DNA from: an uncultured Chitinophaga sp.
Lineage (GTDB): Bacteria > Bacteroidota > Bacteroidia > Cytophagales > Cyclobacteriaceae
DNA: 64,000 nt
Reading direction: 5' to 3'
Assembly: GCA_902168205.1 (NCBI GenBank)
Contig: CABHOK010000003.1
Coordinates: 930,001 to 994,000, forward strand
The notes beneath the pieces were generated by a model, which ran no database searches, had not been told where the DNA came from, and worked only from the letters and a program-made list of their open reading frames with translations. Position 1 is the stretch's first letter. Every line of letters starts with the position of its first letter. Position numbers and translations under genes: made by a program. Below are positions 34,031 to 41,391 of this stretch, piece after piece.

Positions 34031-35526
34031 GCCGGATAGTTAACTGGAAATTTCTTTAAAAATAATTCCGCCTTTGCAATGTCGTGATGCAATACGCGGT
34101 CATCTTCAATAAACGGAACATGTTCACGGAAAGTATGAACAAACTCTTCCAGGAGGGGAGAAGTTTTTAAGGGTCTTCGAAACATGAGCGCCTGCGCAGC
34201 CGTGATGAGTTCTATCGCCAGAATAGAGTATAGATTGTTGACAATTCTATACGCTTTGGTGGCAGCATTCGATCCCATACTCACATGGTCTTCCTGTCCG
34301 TTCGAAGATACGATCGAATCTACGGAAGCCGGAGTTGCCAGCTGTTTATTCTGACTCACCAGTGATGCAGCAGTATATTGTGGAATCATCAATCCTGAAT
34401 TTATACCCGGATTCGCTACGAGGTAATTCGGCAGGTCGCGAACTCCGGAGATAAGCTGATACGTTCTGCGCTCCGATATATTGCCCAGTTCCGACAAAGC
34501 AATCGATAAGAAGTCTAAAGCCAGGGCAAGTGGTTGTCCGTGAAAATTACCGGCCGATATAATGCGGTCATCTTCCGGAAAAACATTCGGGTTGTCTGTA
34601 ACGCTGTTTACTTCCGTGAGAATAACATTGGTTACATACCCGATAGCATCCCAACTGGCACCGTGTACCTGCGGTATACATCGGAACGAGTATGGATCCT
34701 GTACATGCTTTTTAGGCTGACCGATCAGTTCGCTACCCTGTAACAATTCACGAAACGATGCTGCTGTTTTTACTTGTCCATGTTGCGGACGAATAGCATG
34801 CACCGGCTCCAGGTAAGGCTCTATGCGACCATCAAAAGCATCCAGCGAAAGCGCACCAATCATATTGGACAATTGCATCAGTCGGTGTGCATGGAGTGTA
34901 CACCAGCTTCCGTATGCACTCATAAACTGGGTGCCGTTTAGCAAAGCAAGTCCTTCCTTCGCCTGGAAATGTATAGTTGACCAGCTGAGTTTCTGATTGA
35001 TTTGTTCTCCCGTTAGTCGCTGCTGATTATAGTATACTTCGCCTAAACCAATTAATGGTAAAGTAAGATGTGCTAAGGGAGCGAGGTCGCCCGAGGCACC
35101 GAGTGAACCCATTTCGTAGATCACCGGGTATACCTGTTCGTTGAACATGGCCAGCAGCCTCTCCGTTGTATCAAGTTGTACTCCGGAGTAACCATAGGCC
35201 AGCGATTGTACTTTTAAGAAAAGCATCAGCTTCACAATCTCAACCGGTACCTCCGGTCCGGTACCGCAAGCGTGAGACTTTACAAGATTTTCTTGCAGTC
35301 TTTCGAGTTGATCGTGCGATATATTCCGGTTGTATAGTGAGCCGAAACCGGTGTTGATACCATAGATCGGTTGTTGCGTAGTAGCAAGTTTCTGATCGAG
35401 GTATTGACGACAGTGTATTATTTTTTGTTTGGCTTCTTCTGAAAGTTGCACGGTAACATCTCCGGCCAGTATAGCGGATAAATCGTGAAGCGTTAATTGC
35501 CGGTCGGAGATGAAATGCACTGCCAT
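34027..35526 (-). CDS. hutH: Aromatic amino acid ammonia-lyase, histidine ammonia-lyase-like
   Basis: The product has 499 residues. The MIO-forming triad A144-S145-G146 lies in SLGASGDLAPLAH, and Y56 in YGINTGFG is the conserved catalytic tyrosine. The substrate-selecting position is H85 (LVKSHACGTG), as in histidine and some tyrosine lyases, not phenylalanine lyases. It eliminates ammonia from histidine to give urocanate or from tyrosine to give coumarate. No hutU, hutI or pigment genes are adjacent, so histidine is preferred but tyrosine cannot be excluded. It lies 54 bases after hisS and overlaps the secreted-protein gene. Confidence 0.88.
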   Translation of the reverse strand: MAVHFISDRQLTLHDLSAILAGDVTVQLSEEAKQKIIHCRQYLDQKLATTQQPIYGINTGFGSLYNRNISHDQLERLQENLVKSHACGTGPEVPVEIVKLMLFLKVQSLAYGYSGVQLDTTERLLAMFNEQVYPVIYEMGSLGASGDLAPLAHLTLPLIGLGEVYYNQQRLTGEQINQKLSWSTIHFQAKEGLALLNGTQFMSAYGSWCTLHAHRLMQLSNMIGALSLDAFDGRIEPYLEPVHAIRPQHGQVKTAASFRELLQGSELIGQPKKHVQDPYSFRCIPQVHGASWDAIGYVTNVILTEVNSVTDNPNVFPEDDRIISAGNFHGQPLALALDFLSIALSELGNISERRTYQLISGVRDLPNYLVANPGINSGLMIPQYTAASLVSQNKQLATPASVDSIVSSNGQEDHVSMGSNAATKAYRIVNNLYSILAIELITAAQALMFRRPLKTSPLLEEFVHTFREHVPFIEDDRVLHHDIAKAELFLKKFPVNYPA

Positions 35527-35580
35527 GATTTGCTAAATATATTCAGTTCAGCGGAATATAGTATACGGAATGTTTATTGT

Positions 35581-36948
35581 TTATCGCTGGAGTTTTGAAA
35601 TGATTTGGTCGATCGTAATCTTTTCCTGTTCGCCTTTCTCCATGTCTTTAAATGGAAGCGATCCGCTTTTTACTTCTTCCGATCCGATCACAATCGTATA
35701 AGGAATTCCTTTCTTGTTAGCGAAGTCGAGTTGCTTCTTAAGCTTGGCCTGGTCAGGGTATATTTCCGAAGCTATACCGGCACTGCGCAGTTGCGTAAGT
35801 ACGCCTAAACCATAGTGGAAACTCTCATCATCAAAATGGCAAACCAATACTGTTGAAGATACCTGTGCATTTTTCGGGAAGAGTTTTAGTTCTTCCATAG
35901 CATCGTATATACGATCTACGCCAAAGGAGAAGCCTACGCCAGAAAGATTTTCTTTATCACCAAACGATTGGGTGAGGTTATCATAACGTCCGCCACCGCT
36001 CACACTGCCGATAGCAACGTTATTGATCTTTACTTCAAAGATACACCCCGTATAATAACTTAAGCCGCGGGCGAGTGCTATATCAAAATCAACGTGGTCG
36101 ATAGTGGATCCGTAACTTTTCAGAATGTTGAGGACTTCCTGCAGATCACGCAGACCATTCATGCCGTGCTGGGTTGTATCCAGGTGTGCTGCGAGAAAAG
36201 CGATCTTGTTTGTTGCCGATCCTTTAACACTCAGAATTTTGAAGAGTGTAGTGATGCTCGCATCGTCAAAACCTTTCGTGAGTAATTCCTGTCTTACACC
36301 ATCTTCACCAATCTTATCAAGCTTGTCGATAGCAACGAACAGGGCTGTCTCATTTACAGCTTTGATGTATTCCGCTATACCTGAAAGTATACCACGGTGG
36401 TTAATCTTGATGCTATAGTCTTGTATACCGAGACCTTTGAATACTTCTTTGATCATGAGGATGATCTCGGCTTCGCAGATGAGTGAGTTTGTTCCCACTA
36501 CATCGGCATCGCATTGATAGAATTCTCTATATCTTCCTTTCTGCGGTCGATCCGCTCTCCATACAGGTTGTATCTGATAACGCTTGAATGGAAAGCTAAT
36601 TTCATTACGATTCATTACCACATAGCGCGCGAAAGGGACAGTGAGATCGTAGCGAAGACCTTTTTCAGATATATTAGAAGTTATGAGCTTTGAGTTACGA
36701 GCTTCGAGCTTTTGATTATCGACATCTTTCAGGAAGTCGCCTGTGTTAAGAATTTTGAAGAGTAATTGATCGCCTTCTTCGCCATACTTTCCGGTAAGGG
36801 TAGAAAGGTTTTCCATCGCAGGGGTTTCCAGCGGTTGAAAGCCATACTTCTGAAATACCTTTCGGATGTTCTCGAAAATGAATTGCCGCTTGGCCATAAC
36901 AACCGGCCCGAAATCGCGTGTTCCCTTTGGTAATGTCGGTTTTTCCAT
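35581..36948 (-). CDS. hisS: Histidyl-tRNA synthetase
   Basis: The product has 455 residues of class II synthetase. Motif 2 lies in RYQIQPVWRADRPQKGRYRE, the histidine-A motif region in LARGLSYYTGCIFEV, and motif 3 in GVGFSFGVDRI. The anticodon-binding domain closes the protein. Residues about 98-115 (VDNQKLEARNSKLITSN), just before ISEKGLRYDL, are encoded by an AGCTC-family repeat copy at 36678-36717. A variable linker exists here in Bacteroidota homologues, so the copy may have replaced or lengthened it without harm. It is followed by hutH. Confidence 0.93.
   Translation of the reverse strand: MEKPTLPKGTRDFGPVVMAKRQFIFENIRKVFQKYGFQPLETPAMENLSTLTGKYGEEGDQLLFKILNTGDFLKDVDNQKLEARNSKLITSNISEKGLRYDLTVPFARYVVMNRNEISFPFKRYQIQPVWRADRPQKGRYREFYQCDADVVGTNSLICEAEIILMIKEVFKGLGIQDYSIKINHRGILSGIAEYIKAVNETALFVAIDKLDKIGEDGVRQELLTKGFDDASITTLFKILSVKGSATNKIAFLAAHLDTTQHGMNGLRDLQEVLNILKSYGSTIDHVDFDIALARGLSYYTGCIFEVKINNVAIGSVSGGGRYDNLTQSFGDKENLSGVGFSFGVDRIYDAMEELKLFPKNAQVSSTVLVCHFDDESFHYGLGVLTQLRSAGIASEIYPDQAKLKKQLDFANKKGIPYTIVIGSEEVKSGSLPFKDMEKGEQEKITIDQIISKLQR
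36678..36717 (-). repeat. AGCTC-family repeat inside hisS
   Basis: On the plus strand this reads GAAGTTATGAGCTTTGAG then TTACGAGCTTCGAGCTTTT. TATGAGCTTTGAG and AGTTACGAGCT occur identically (reverse complement) in the intergenic copy at 4516-4551; GCTTCGAG and ATGAGCTTT occur in that at 8521-8562. In the direction of transcription all copies have the same orientation. It is read in frame as KLEARNSKLITS. Confidence 0.7.
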
Positions 36949-37010
36949 AATATGGCCGCAAAGCTAAACAGGAAATTGAGGATTTGAAGAGCGCGGGCGC
37001 TGATAGAACC

Positions 37011-37113
37011 AAAATCCACCGCACAAAGAACTCAGCGAAGGCACAAAGTTTCTCAAAGGTATTTTTCTTTGTACTTCTTTGCGTGTTCTTCGTGAACTTG
37101 GTGCAATGGATTT
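37011..37113. repeat. CACAAAG/GTTCTTCGTG repeat as a degenerate inverted pair
   Basis: The left arm (from AAAATCCACCGCACAAAG at 37011) and the right arm (CTTTGCGTGTTCTTCGTG to TGCAATGGATTT, ending at 37113) are degenerate reverse complements of each other. The right arm shares GTGTTCTTCGTG and TGCAATGGATTT with the copy at 52036-52087. It fills the divergent gap between hisS and the 53-residue protein gene. Confidence 0.65.
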
Positions 37114-37134
37114 AATAAAAAAGTAGATCAATAC

Positions 37135-37165
37135 TTTGCAATTCAGAAAAACGCGGTTATTTTTG
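37135..37165 (+). promoter_or_regulatory. Strong consensus promoter of the 53-residue protein gene
   Basis: TTTG (37135-37138), a 19-bp spacer and TATTTTTG (37158-37165) match the Bacteroidota vegetative promoter exactly. Transcription should start near 37172, 17 nt before the ATG at 37189. Confidence 0.8.
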
Positions 37166-37188
37166 CGCTCCTTTTAAAGAAAAGTGCC

Positions 37189-37350
37189 ATGGCTGTAACA
37201 AGACTTAAGAGAAAAAACCGTAAAGATAAAGCAGTATCAGCAGTAAGACGCCAGTCGCTGAAAATCCAGAATGCTAAACCGGTTATCAAAAACGTAGATA
37301 TCGAAAAGATTAAAGAAGAATTCAAAGCTAACGCTTCGAAGAAAGCTTAA
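37189..37350 (+). CDS. Small basic conserved protein (53 residues)
   Basis: The frame begins MAVTRLKRKNRKDKAVSAVR and ends VDIEKIKEEFKANASKKA. The first half is very basic (RLKRKNRKDK, RRQSLKIQ), the second half an amphipathic helix. I recall very similar short proteins starting MAVTRLKRK in many Bacteroidota, annotated as hypothetical. The composition suggests binding to RNA, the ribosome or DNA, but this is inference. It is a stand-alone unit with a near-perfect promoter and its own terminator, so strong expression is expected. Confidence 0.85.
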   Translation: MAVTRLKRKNRKDKAVSAVRRQSLKIQNAKPVIKNVDIEKIKEEFKANASKKA

Positions 37351-37370
37351 TCATACGAAAGTATAACAAG

Positions 37371-37402
37371 AAGCCCTGTGCACATTCGTGCAGGGCTTTT
37401 TT
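37371..37402 (+). terminator. Rho-independent terminator
   Basis: AGCCCTGTGCAC (37372-37383) pairs with GTGCAGGGCT (37388-37397) allowing a two-base bulge, followed by TTTTTTGTTTT. It ends the small basic protein transcript. Confidence 0.85.
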
Positions 37403-37497
37403 GTTTTATTCCTGAATCGTAAATAGCATCTGATTTTACGGGCTGCCCGCAGAACACGTGCAGCAATTTTTTAACTACACGCTAATCGTTTGTATTC

Positions 37498-38265
37498 ATG
37501 CATCTGGTAAACTGGAACGTAAACGGAATTCGCTCGATCATTAAAAAAGATTTCTTGAAAGATGTAAAGGAGATGGATCCTGATATTCTTTGTTTTCAGG
37601 AAACCAAAGCAGCGGTTGAAGAAGTGCGCTCGGCACTTGAGCTTTTACCAGGTTATCATGTATACATCAATTCGTCCAAAGCCAGAAAAGGATATTCCGG
37701 CACTGCTATTCTTTCGAAAGAAGAACCGATCCAGGTAACGTACGATATGGGCCTGGAGGAACATGACCAGGAAGGTCGTGTGATCACAGCCGAGTATCCT
37801 ACATTTTTCCTGGTAACAGTATATACACCCAACTCAGGTGAAGGACTCGCGCGCCTCGATTACCGCGAGCGCTGGGATAAAGAGTTTACGGAATACCTCA
37901 ACTGGCTCACCCGCAGAAAACCAGTGATTGCCTGTGGCGATTTCAACGTGGCGCATCAGGCTATAGATATAGCGCGCCCCAAAGAGAACTATAACAAATC
38001 AGCCGGCTATACCCAGCGTGAGATCGATGGCTTTACACGCCTGCTTGAATCCGGCTTCATTGATACCTTCAGACGTTTTTACCCGGAAGAAGTGAAATAT
38101 ACCTATTGGAATTACCTGTTCAATGCCCGTGCTAAAAATACAGGCTGGCGAATTGATTACTTCCTGGTGTCTGAATCGATTATCGATAAGGTAAAAGATG
38201 CCGCCATTTATAATCAATACCTCGGGTCTGATCACTGCCCGGTAGCCCTTCGTATAGAATTGTAA
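37498..38265 (+). CDS. xth: Exodeoxyribonuclease III
   Basis: The product has 255 residues of the Xth/APE family. N5-W-N-V-N9 (LVNWNVNG), E35 (FQETK), TPNSG with the catalytic tyrosine just before, GDFNVAH with the Asp-Asn pair, and the C-terminal SDHCPV with the catalytic Asp-His are all present. It acts as AP endonuclease and 3'-exonuclease in base excision repair. It is a single gene between the small basic protein and a secreted protein. Confidence 0.95.
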   Translation: MHLVNWNVNGIRSIIKKDFLKDVKEMDPDILCFQETKAAVEEVRSALELLPGYHVYINSSKARKGYSGTAILSKEEPIQVTYDMGLEEHDQEGRVITAEYPTFFLVTVYTPNSGEGLARLDYRERWDKEFTEYLNWLTRRKPVIACGDFNVAHQAIDIARPKENYNKSAGYTQREIDGFTRLLESGFIDTFRRFYPEEVKYTYWNYLFNARAKNTGWRIDYFLVSESIIDKVKDAAIYNQYLGSDHCPVALRIEL

Positions 38266-38304
38266 CGTTGTCGTATTTTCCGGTTGGCAAAACTGTTGCC
38301 TGAT

Positions 38305-38324
38305 TTGTATCTTGAGTGATACAA
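38305..38324. promoter_or_regulatory. Inverted repeat upstream of a secreted-protein gene
   Basis: TTGTATC (38305-38311) and GATACAA (38318-38324) form a perfect 7-bp inverted repeat with 6-bp spacer, 45 bases before the start at 38369. A further CTTGTAT follows at 38336. It could be an operator or simply the stem of an RNA hairpin ending the xth transcript (no T-tract). Confidence 0.35.
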
Positions 38325-38368
38325 GTATGTATATCTTGTATTCTACGCTAACCCCGGGAAATATACAA

Positions 38369-39067
38369 ATGAAACTGATCACTATAATTCTGCTCGTTAT
38401 TGGAGCAGTGCCGCTCTACGCACAGGTGAACGGCCTGGAAGCACAGAACAATGTAAACATGCTGGGTGCAGGCAGCTATACCGCCCGCACATTTGATAAT
38501 CGCTATAAAGGAGTAAAAGGCTCCGTTACCTTGCTGCAGGATTTTTCTCCCGCCAAAATTTACATGACTGATAAAAAGGTTGTTATCTATCCGAAAGTAA
38601 ATTTCGATGCGCATGCAAACGAACTGATCATGGCCCGTAACGGCAGCGAATATGTTATTCATAAAAAACTGGTAAACCGGTTCAGTATATATACCGGTAC
38701 GGATTCATTACATTTTACGAAAGTGGAAGCAGAAGATAACAAGCTGCTATATTTTCAGGTATTGGTGCCGGGAAATATTCAACTTCTCAAAAAGAATATA
38801 AAGATATTCAAAGAGGCTAGTTATCAGGGTGCATATAGCGCGGGCCGCGAGTTTAATGAATTTATAGACGATGAAAAATACTACGTGACAGCAGAAGGAA
38901 AACCACTAACGGAATTCAAGAATAAAAAATCACTGCAACAAATTGTACCGTCTGAGTACACCGATGAGATTGATCAGTATATAAGGAAGAATAACCTGAA
39001 TCTAAAAGAAGAACAGCACCTGGTGATGCTGTTCCGTTACTTAAATGATATTGTTACGAAGCGCTGA
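38369..39067 (+). CDS. Secreted hypothetical protein
   Basis: The product has 232 residues with a signal peptide (MKLITIILLVIGAVPLYAQ). The sequence has mostly beta-strand character in the first half (ARTFDNRYKGVKGSVTLLQD, KIYMTDKKVVIYPKVNFDAH) and helices at the end (FIDDEKYYVTAE, LKEEQHLVMLFRYLNDI). No known domain is recognised. Its last 14 bases overlap the end of murA on the other strand. The longer frame from 38312 would hide the signal peptide. Confidence 0.8.
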   Translation: MKLITIILLVIGAVPLYAQVNGLEAQNNVNMLGAGSYTARTFDNRYKGVKGSVTLLQDFSPAKIYMTDKKVVIYPKVNFDAHANELIMARNGSEYVIHKKLVNRFSIYTGTDSLHFTKVEAEDNKLLYFQVLVPGNIQLLKKNIKIFKEASYQGAYSAGREFNEFIDDEKYYVTAEGKPLTEFKNKKSLQQIVPSEYTDEIDQYIRKNNLNLKEEQHLVMLFRYLNDIVTKR

Positions 39068-40367
39068 CGCGCTCGATCTCGGCACCGATCGCCTTTAAGC
39101 GACCTTCTATATTCTGATAACCGCGGTCGATCTGTTCTATATTCGAAATCTCGCTTGTGCCACTCGCAGAAAGTGCTGCGATGAGCAGTGCTACACCGGC
39201 ACGTATATCCGGTGACGACATTTTGATACCTTTTAGTTTCTGTTTGCGGTCCAGACCAATTACGTTGGCTCGGTGCGGATCGCAAAGTATGATTTGTGCC
39301 CCCATGTCGATCAGCTTGTCTACAAAGAACAAGCGGCTTTCGAACATTTTCTGGTGAATGAGCACCGTTCCTTTTGCCTGCGTGGCCACTACCAGTATAA
39401 TACTGATCAGGTCAGGCGTGAAGCCCGGCCACGGTGCATCGGAAACGGTTAAAATAGAACCATCGATAAATGTTTCAATCTCGTAGTGCTCCTGCGAAGG
39501 TATATATATATCATCTCCGCGGAATTCCATTTTTATACCGAGGCGCTTGAATATATCCGGGATGATACCCAGCATATCGATGCGGCAATTCTTGATCGTG
39601 ATCTCGGATTGTGTCATGGCAGCAAGACCAATGAAACTACCAATCTCGATCATATCCGGAAGCATGGTATGTTCCGTTCCTCCCAGTTTGCTCACACCTT
39701 CAATGGTGAGGAGGTTGGAACCTACACCCGAGATCTTGGCACCCATGCGATTCAGCATCATACACAGTTGTTGCAGGTATGGTTCGCAGGCTGCGTTGTA
39801 TATAGTTGTTGTGCCCTTTGCGAGTACAGCGGCCATTACAATGTTGGCTGTGCCGGTAACGGAAGCTTCATCCAGCAGCATATAGCAGCCGGTAAGTTCA
39901 GAAGCATCGATGTGGAAAAGGTGTTCGCTGGAATCGAAGTTGAATTTTGCTCCCAGTTTCTGAAAGCCGAGGAAGTGTGTATCCAGTCTGCGTCTGCCGA
40001 TTTTATCACCACCAGGTTTCGGCAAGCTTGCTTTACCAAAGCGCGCCAGTATCGGACCGAGCAACATAACGGAACCCCTAAGCGCAGCCGCCTTCTTGCG
40101 ATACGTATCCGTCTCCAGGAATTTCATGTTGATGTCTGACGAAGTGAAGCGATAGGAACCTGTGCCCAGCTTTTCAACTTTGCAGCCGAGGTCACCGATC
40201 AGTTCGATCAGTTTATTAACATCCACTATATCGGGGATGTTGTGAATCGTAATGGGCTCTGCCGAAAGAAGAACCGCGCTTACAATTTGTAATGCTTCGT
40301 TTTTGGCGCCTTGCGGAACGATTTCTCCTTTTAGTTTCTTCCCGCCTTTAATTTTGAATACACTCAT
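39054..40367 (-). CDS. murA: UDP-N-acetylglucosamine 1-carboxyvinyltransferase, Asp variant
   Basis: The product has 437 residues of the EPSP-synthase fold. It transfers enolpyruvate to UDP-GlcNAc, the first committed step of peptidoglycan synthesis. K22-N23 (GAKNEALQ) are present. The active-site residue that is Cys115 in E. coli is D121 here (LPKPGGDKIGRRRLDTH). The Cys-to-Asp change is known from Mycobacterium and Chlamydia and prevents the covalent reaction with fosfomycin. It follows DUF4290 by 74 bases. Confidence 0.94.
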   Translation of the reverse strand: MSVFKIKGGKKLKGEIVPQGAKNEALQIVSAVLLSAEPITIHNIPDIVDVNKLIELIGDLGCKVEKLGTGSYRFTSSDINMKFLETDTYRKKAAALRGSVMLLGPILARFGKASLPKPGGDKIGRRRLDTHFLGFQKLGAKFNFDSSEHLFHIDASELTGCYMLLDEASVTGTANIVMAAVLAKGTTTIYNAACEPYLQQLCMMLNRMGAKISGVGSNLLTIEGVSKLGGTEHTMLPDMIEIGSFIGLAAMTQSEITIKNCRIDMLGIIPDIFKRLGIKMEFRGDDIYIPSQEHYEIETFIDGSILTVSDAPWPGFTPDLISIILVVATQAKGTVLIHQKMFESRLFFVDKLIDMGAQIILCDPHRANVIGLDRKQKLKGIKMSSPDIRAGVALLIAALSASGTSEISNIEQIDRGYQNIEGRLKAIGAEIERVSAS

Positions 40368-40441
40368 TTAAAAACAATAGCTTATTATCAATGCCTGAAA
40401 TTGACAAAATCGTACCTGATAAGATTTGTTATACCGCTGAA

Positions 40442-41128
40442 TTACTGATCTCTTCTTCTGCGGAAATTCTGATTGCCACCTTTGTTCTTGTTGAAAGGGC
40501 GGTGTCCTCCCTGGCGCTGGTGCTGATGACCCCCGTTGCCCTGAGGTCTTACCTTCTTGCGTTCTTTATACAGCTTCTCGAACAGGTTGTCTTCGCGTAC
40601 GCGATCGATCGTCATGTTCAAGGCACCACCCGACATCTGCTGAATGTCACGAAGGATAACTGAGTCATCCAGTGGTTCCTTGTTCCAGTTAGCGTAGAAA
40701 GTTTTCATCAGTTTGCCGAGGTATATAATGGCATCCTGGCGTTCCTGTGGATCTTCTTTCTTCAACGCCTCTTTTACAAGCTTCTCAATATTTTTACCAT
40801 AGTGCTTGAAGCGGATGTTGCTCTGCGGATACTCAACCTTCATCGGTTTTTTGAAAAGTATCTCACGCTCCGGCACCGGGAAAGGATTGTTTACATCCAG
40901 GTTGAAATCGGCAATAATATACAGGTCGTCCCACATGCGCTGCGGATCATCGCCCTGCTCTTTAATAGAAGGCGTAAGTTGCTTGATGAGTTCGATCAAT
41001 GTATAGGAAAGCTCCGTGCGCTTTTCTTTATCAGAGATAGTTCTGATATACTCTACCAGCTTCTGAACGTTGCGTCCGTATTCTTTCAAAATGATACCCG
41101 GACGTTGGGTGTTGTATTCTCCGATCAT
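40442..41128 (-). CDS. DUF4290 protein
   Basis: The product has 228 residues. EYNTQRPGIILKEYGRNVQK at the N-terminus and YPQSNIRFKHYGKNIEKLV in the middle are the typical motifs of DUF4290, a family restricted to Bacteroidota and usually encoded beside murA, as here. The N-terminal 170 residues are helical; the C-terminal 40 are Gly, Gln, His, Arg and Asn rich (GNGGHQHQRQGGHRPFNKNK), resembling RGG-like nucleic-acid-binding tails. Function unknown. Confidence 0.9.
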   Translation of the reverse strand: MIGEYNTQRPGIILKEYGRNVQKLVEYIRTISDKEKRTELSYTLIELIKQLTPSIKEQGDDPQRMWDDLYIIADFNLDVNNPFPVPEREILFKKPMKVEYPQSNIRFKHYGKNIEKLVKEALKKEDPQERQDAIIYLGKLMKTFYANWNKEPLDDSVILRDIQQMSGGALNMTIDRVREDNLFEKLYKERKKVRPQGNGGHQHQRQGGHRPFNKNKGGNQNFRRRRDQ

Positions 41129-41289
41129 AAATTCTTATATGAGGTACGATTGTGATATTTCTCTAAATTATATCCTGGGCTTTATAGTAAACGAGCTGCT
41201 ATATCTTCTTCAGGAAACGACACTCGTTATGAAAGCTGTATATTTCTGATGGATTTAGCCAAAAGTAAATCTACTTGTTAAAAGTATCA

Positions 41290-41387
41290 GGCGTTTTTCA
41301 GTCAGCCCGTATACTACGAAACGATTTCCGGCAGGGAACATTATGTTCCCAGTTCCTAACAAAGCTACAGGAATATATAAAAACGCC
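41290..41387. other. Nested inverted repeats behind the uvrD/pcrA gene
   Basis: An outer 9-bp pair, GGCGTTTTT (41290-41298) and AAAAACGCC (41379-41387), encloses an inner pair GGGAACA-tta-TGTTCCC (41334-41350). The element starts five bases after the helicase stop codon in its reading direction. It may form the structured 3' end of that transcript, a processed small RNA, or an operator for DUF4290. The remaining gap to 41129 shows nothing else. Confidence 0.45.
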
Positions 41388-41391
41388 AAAA

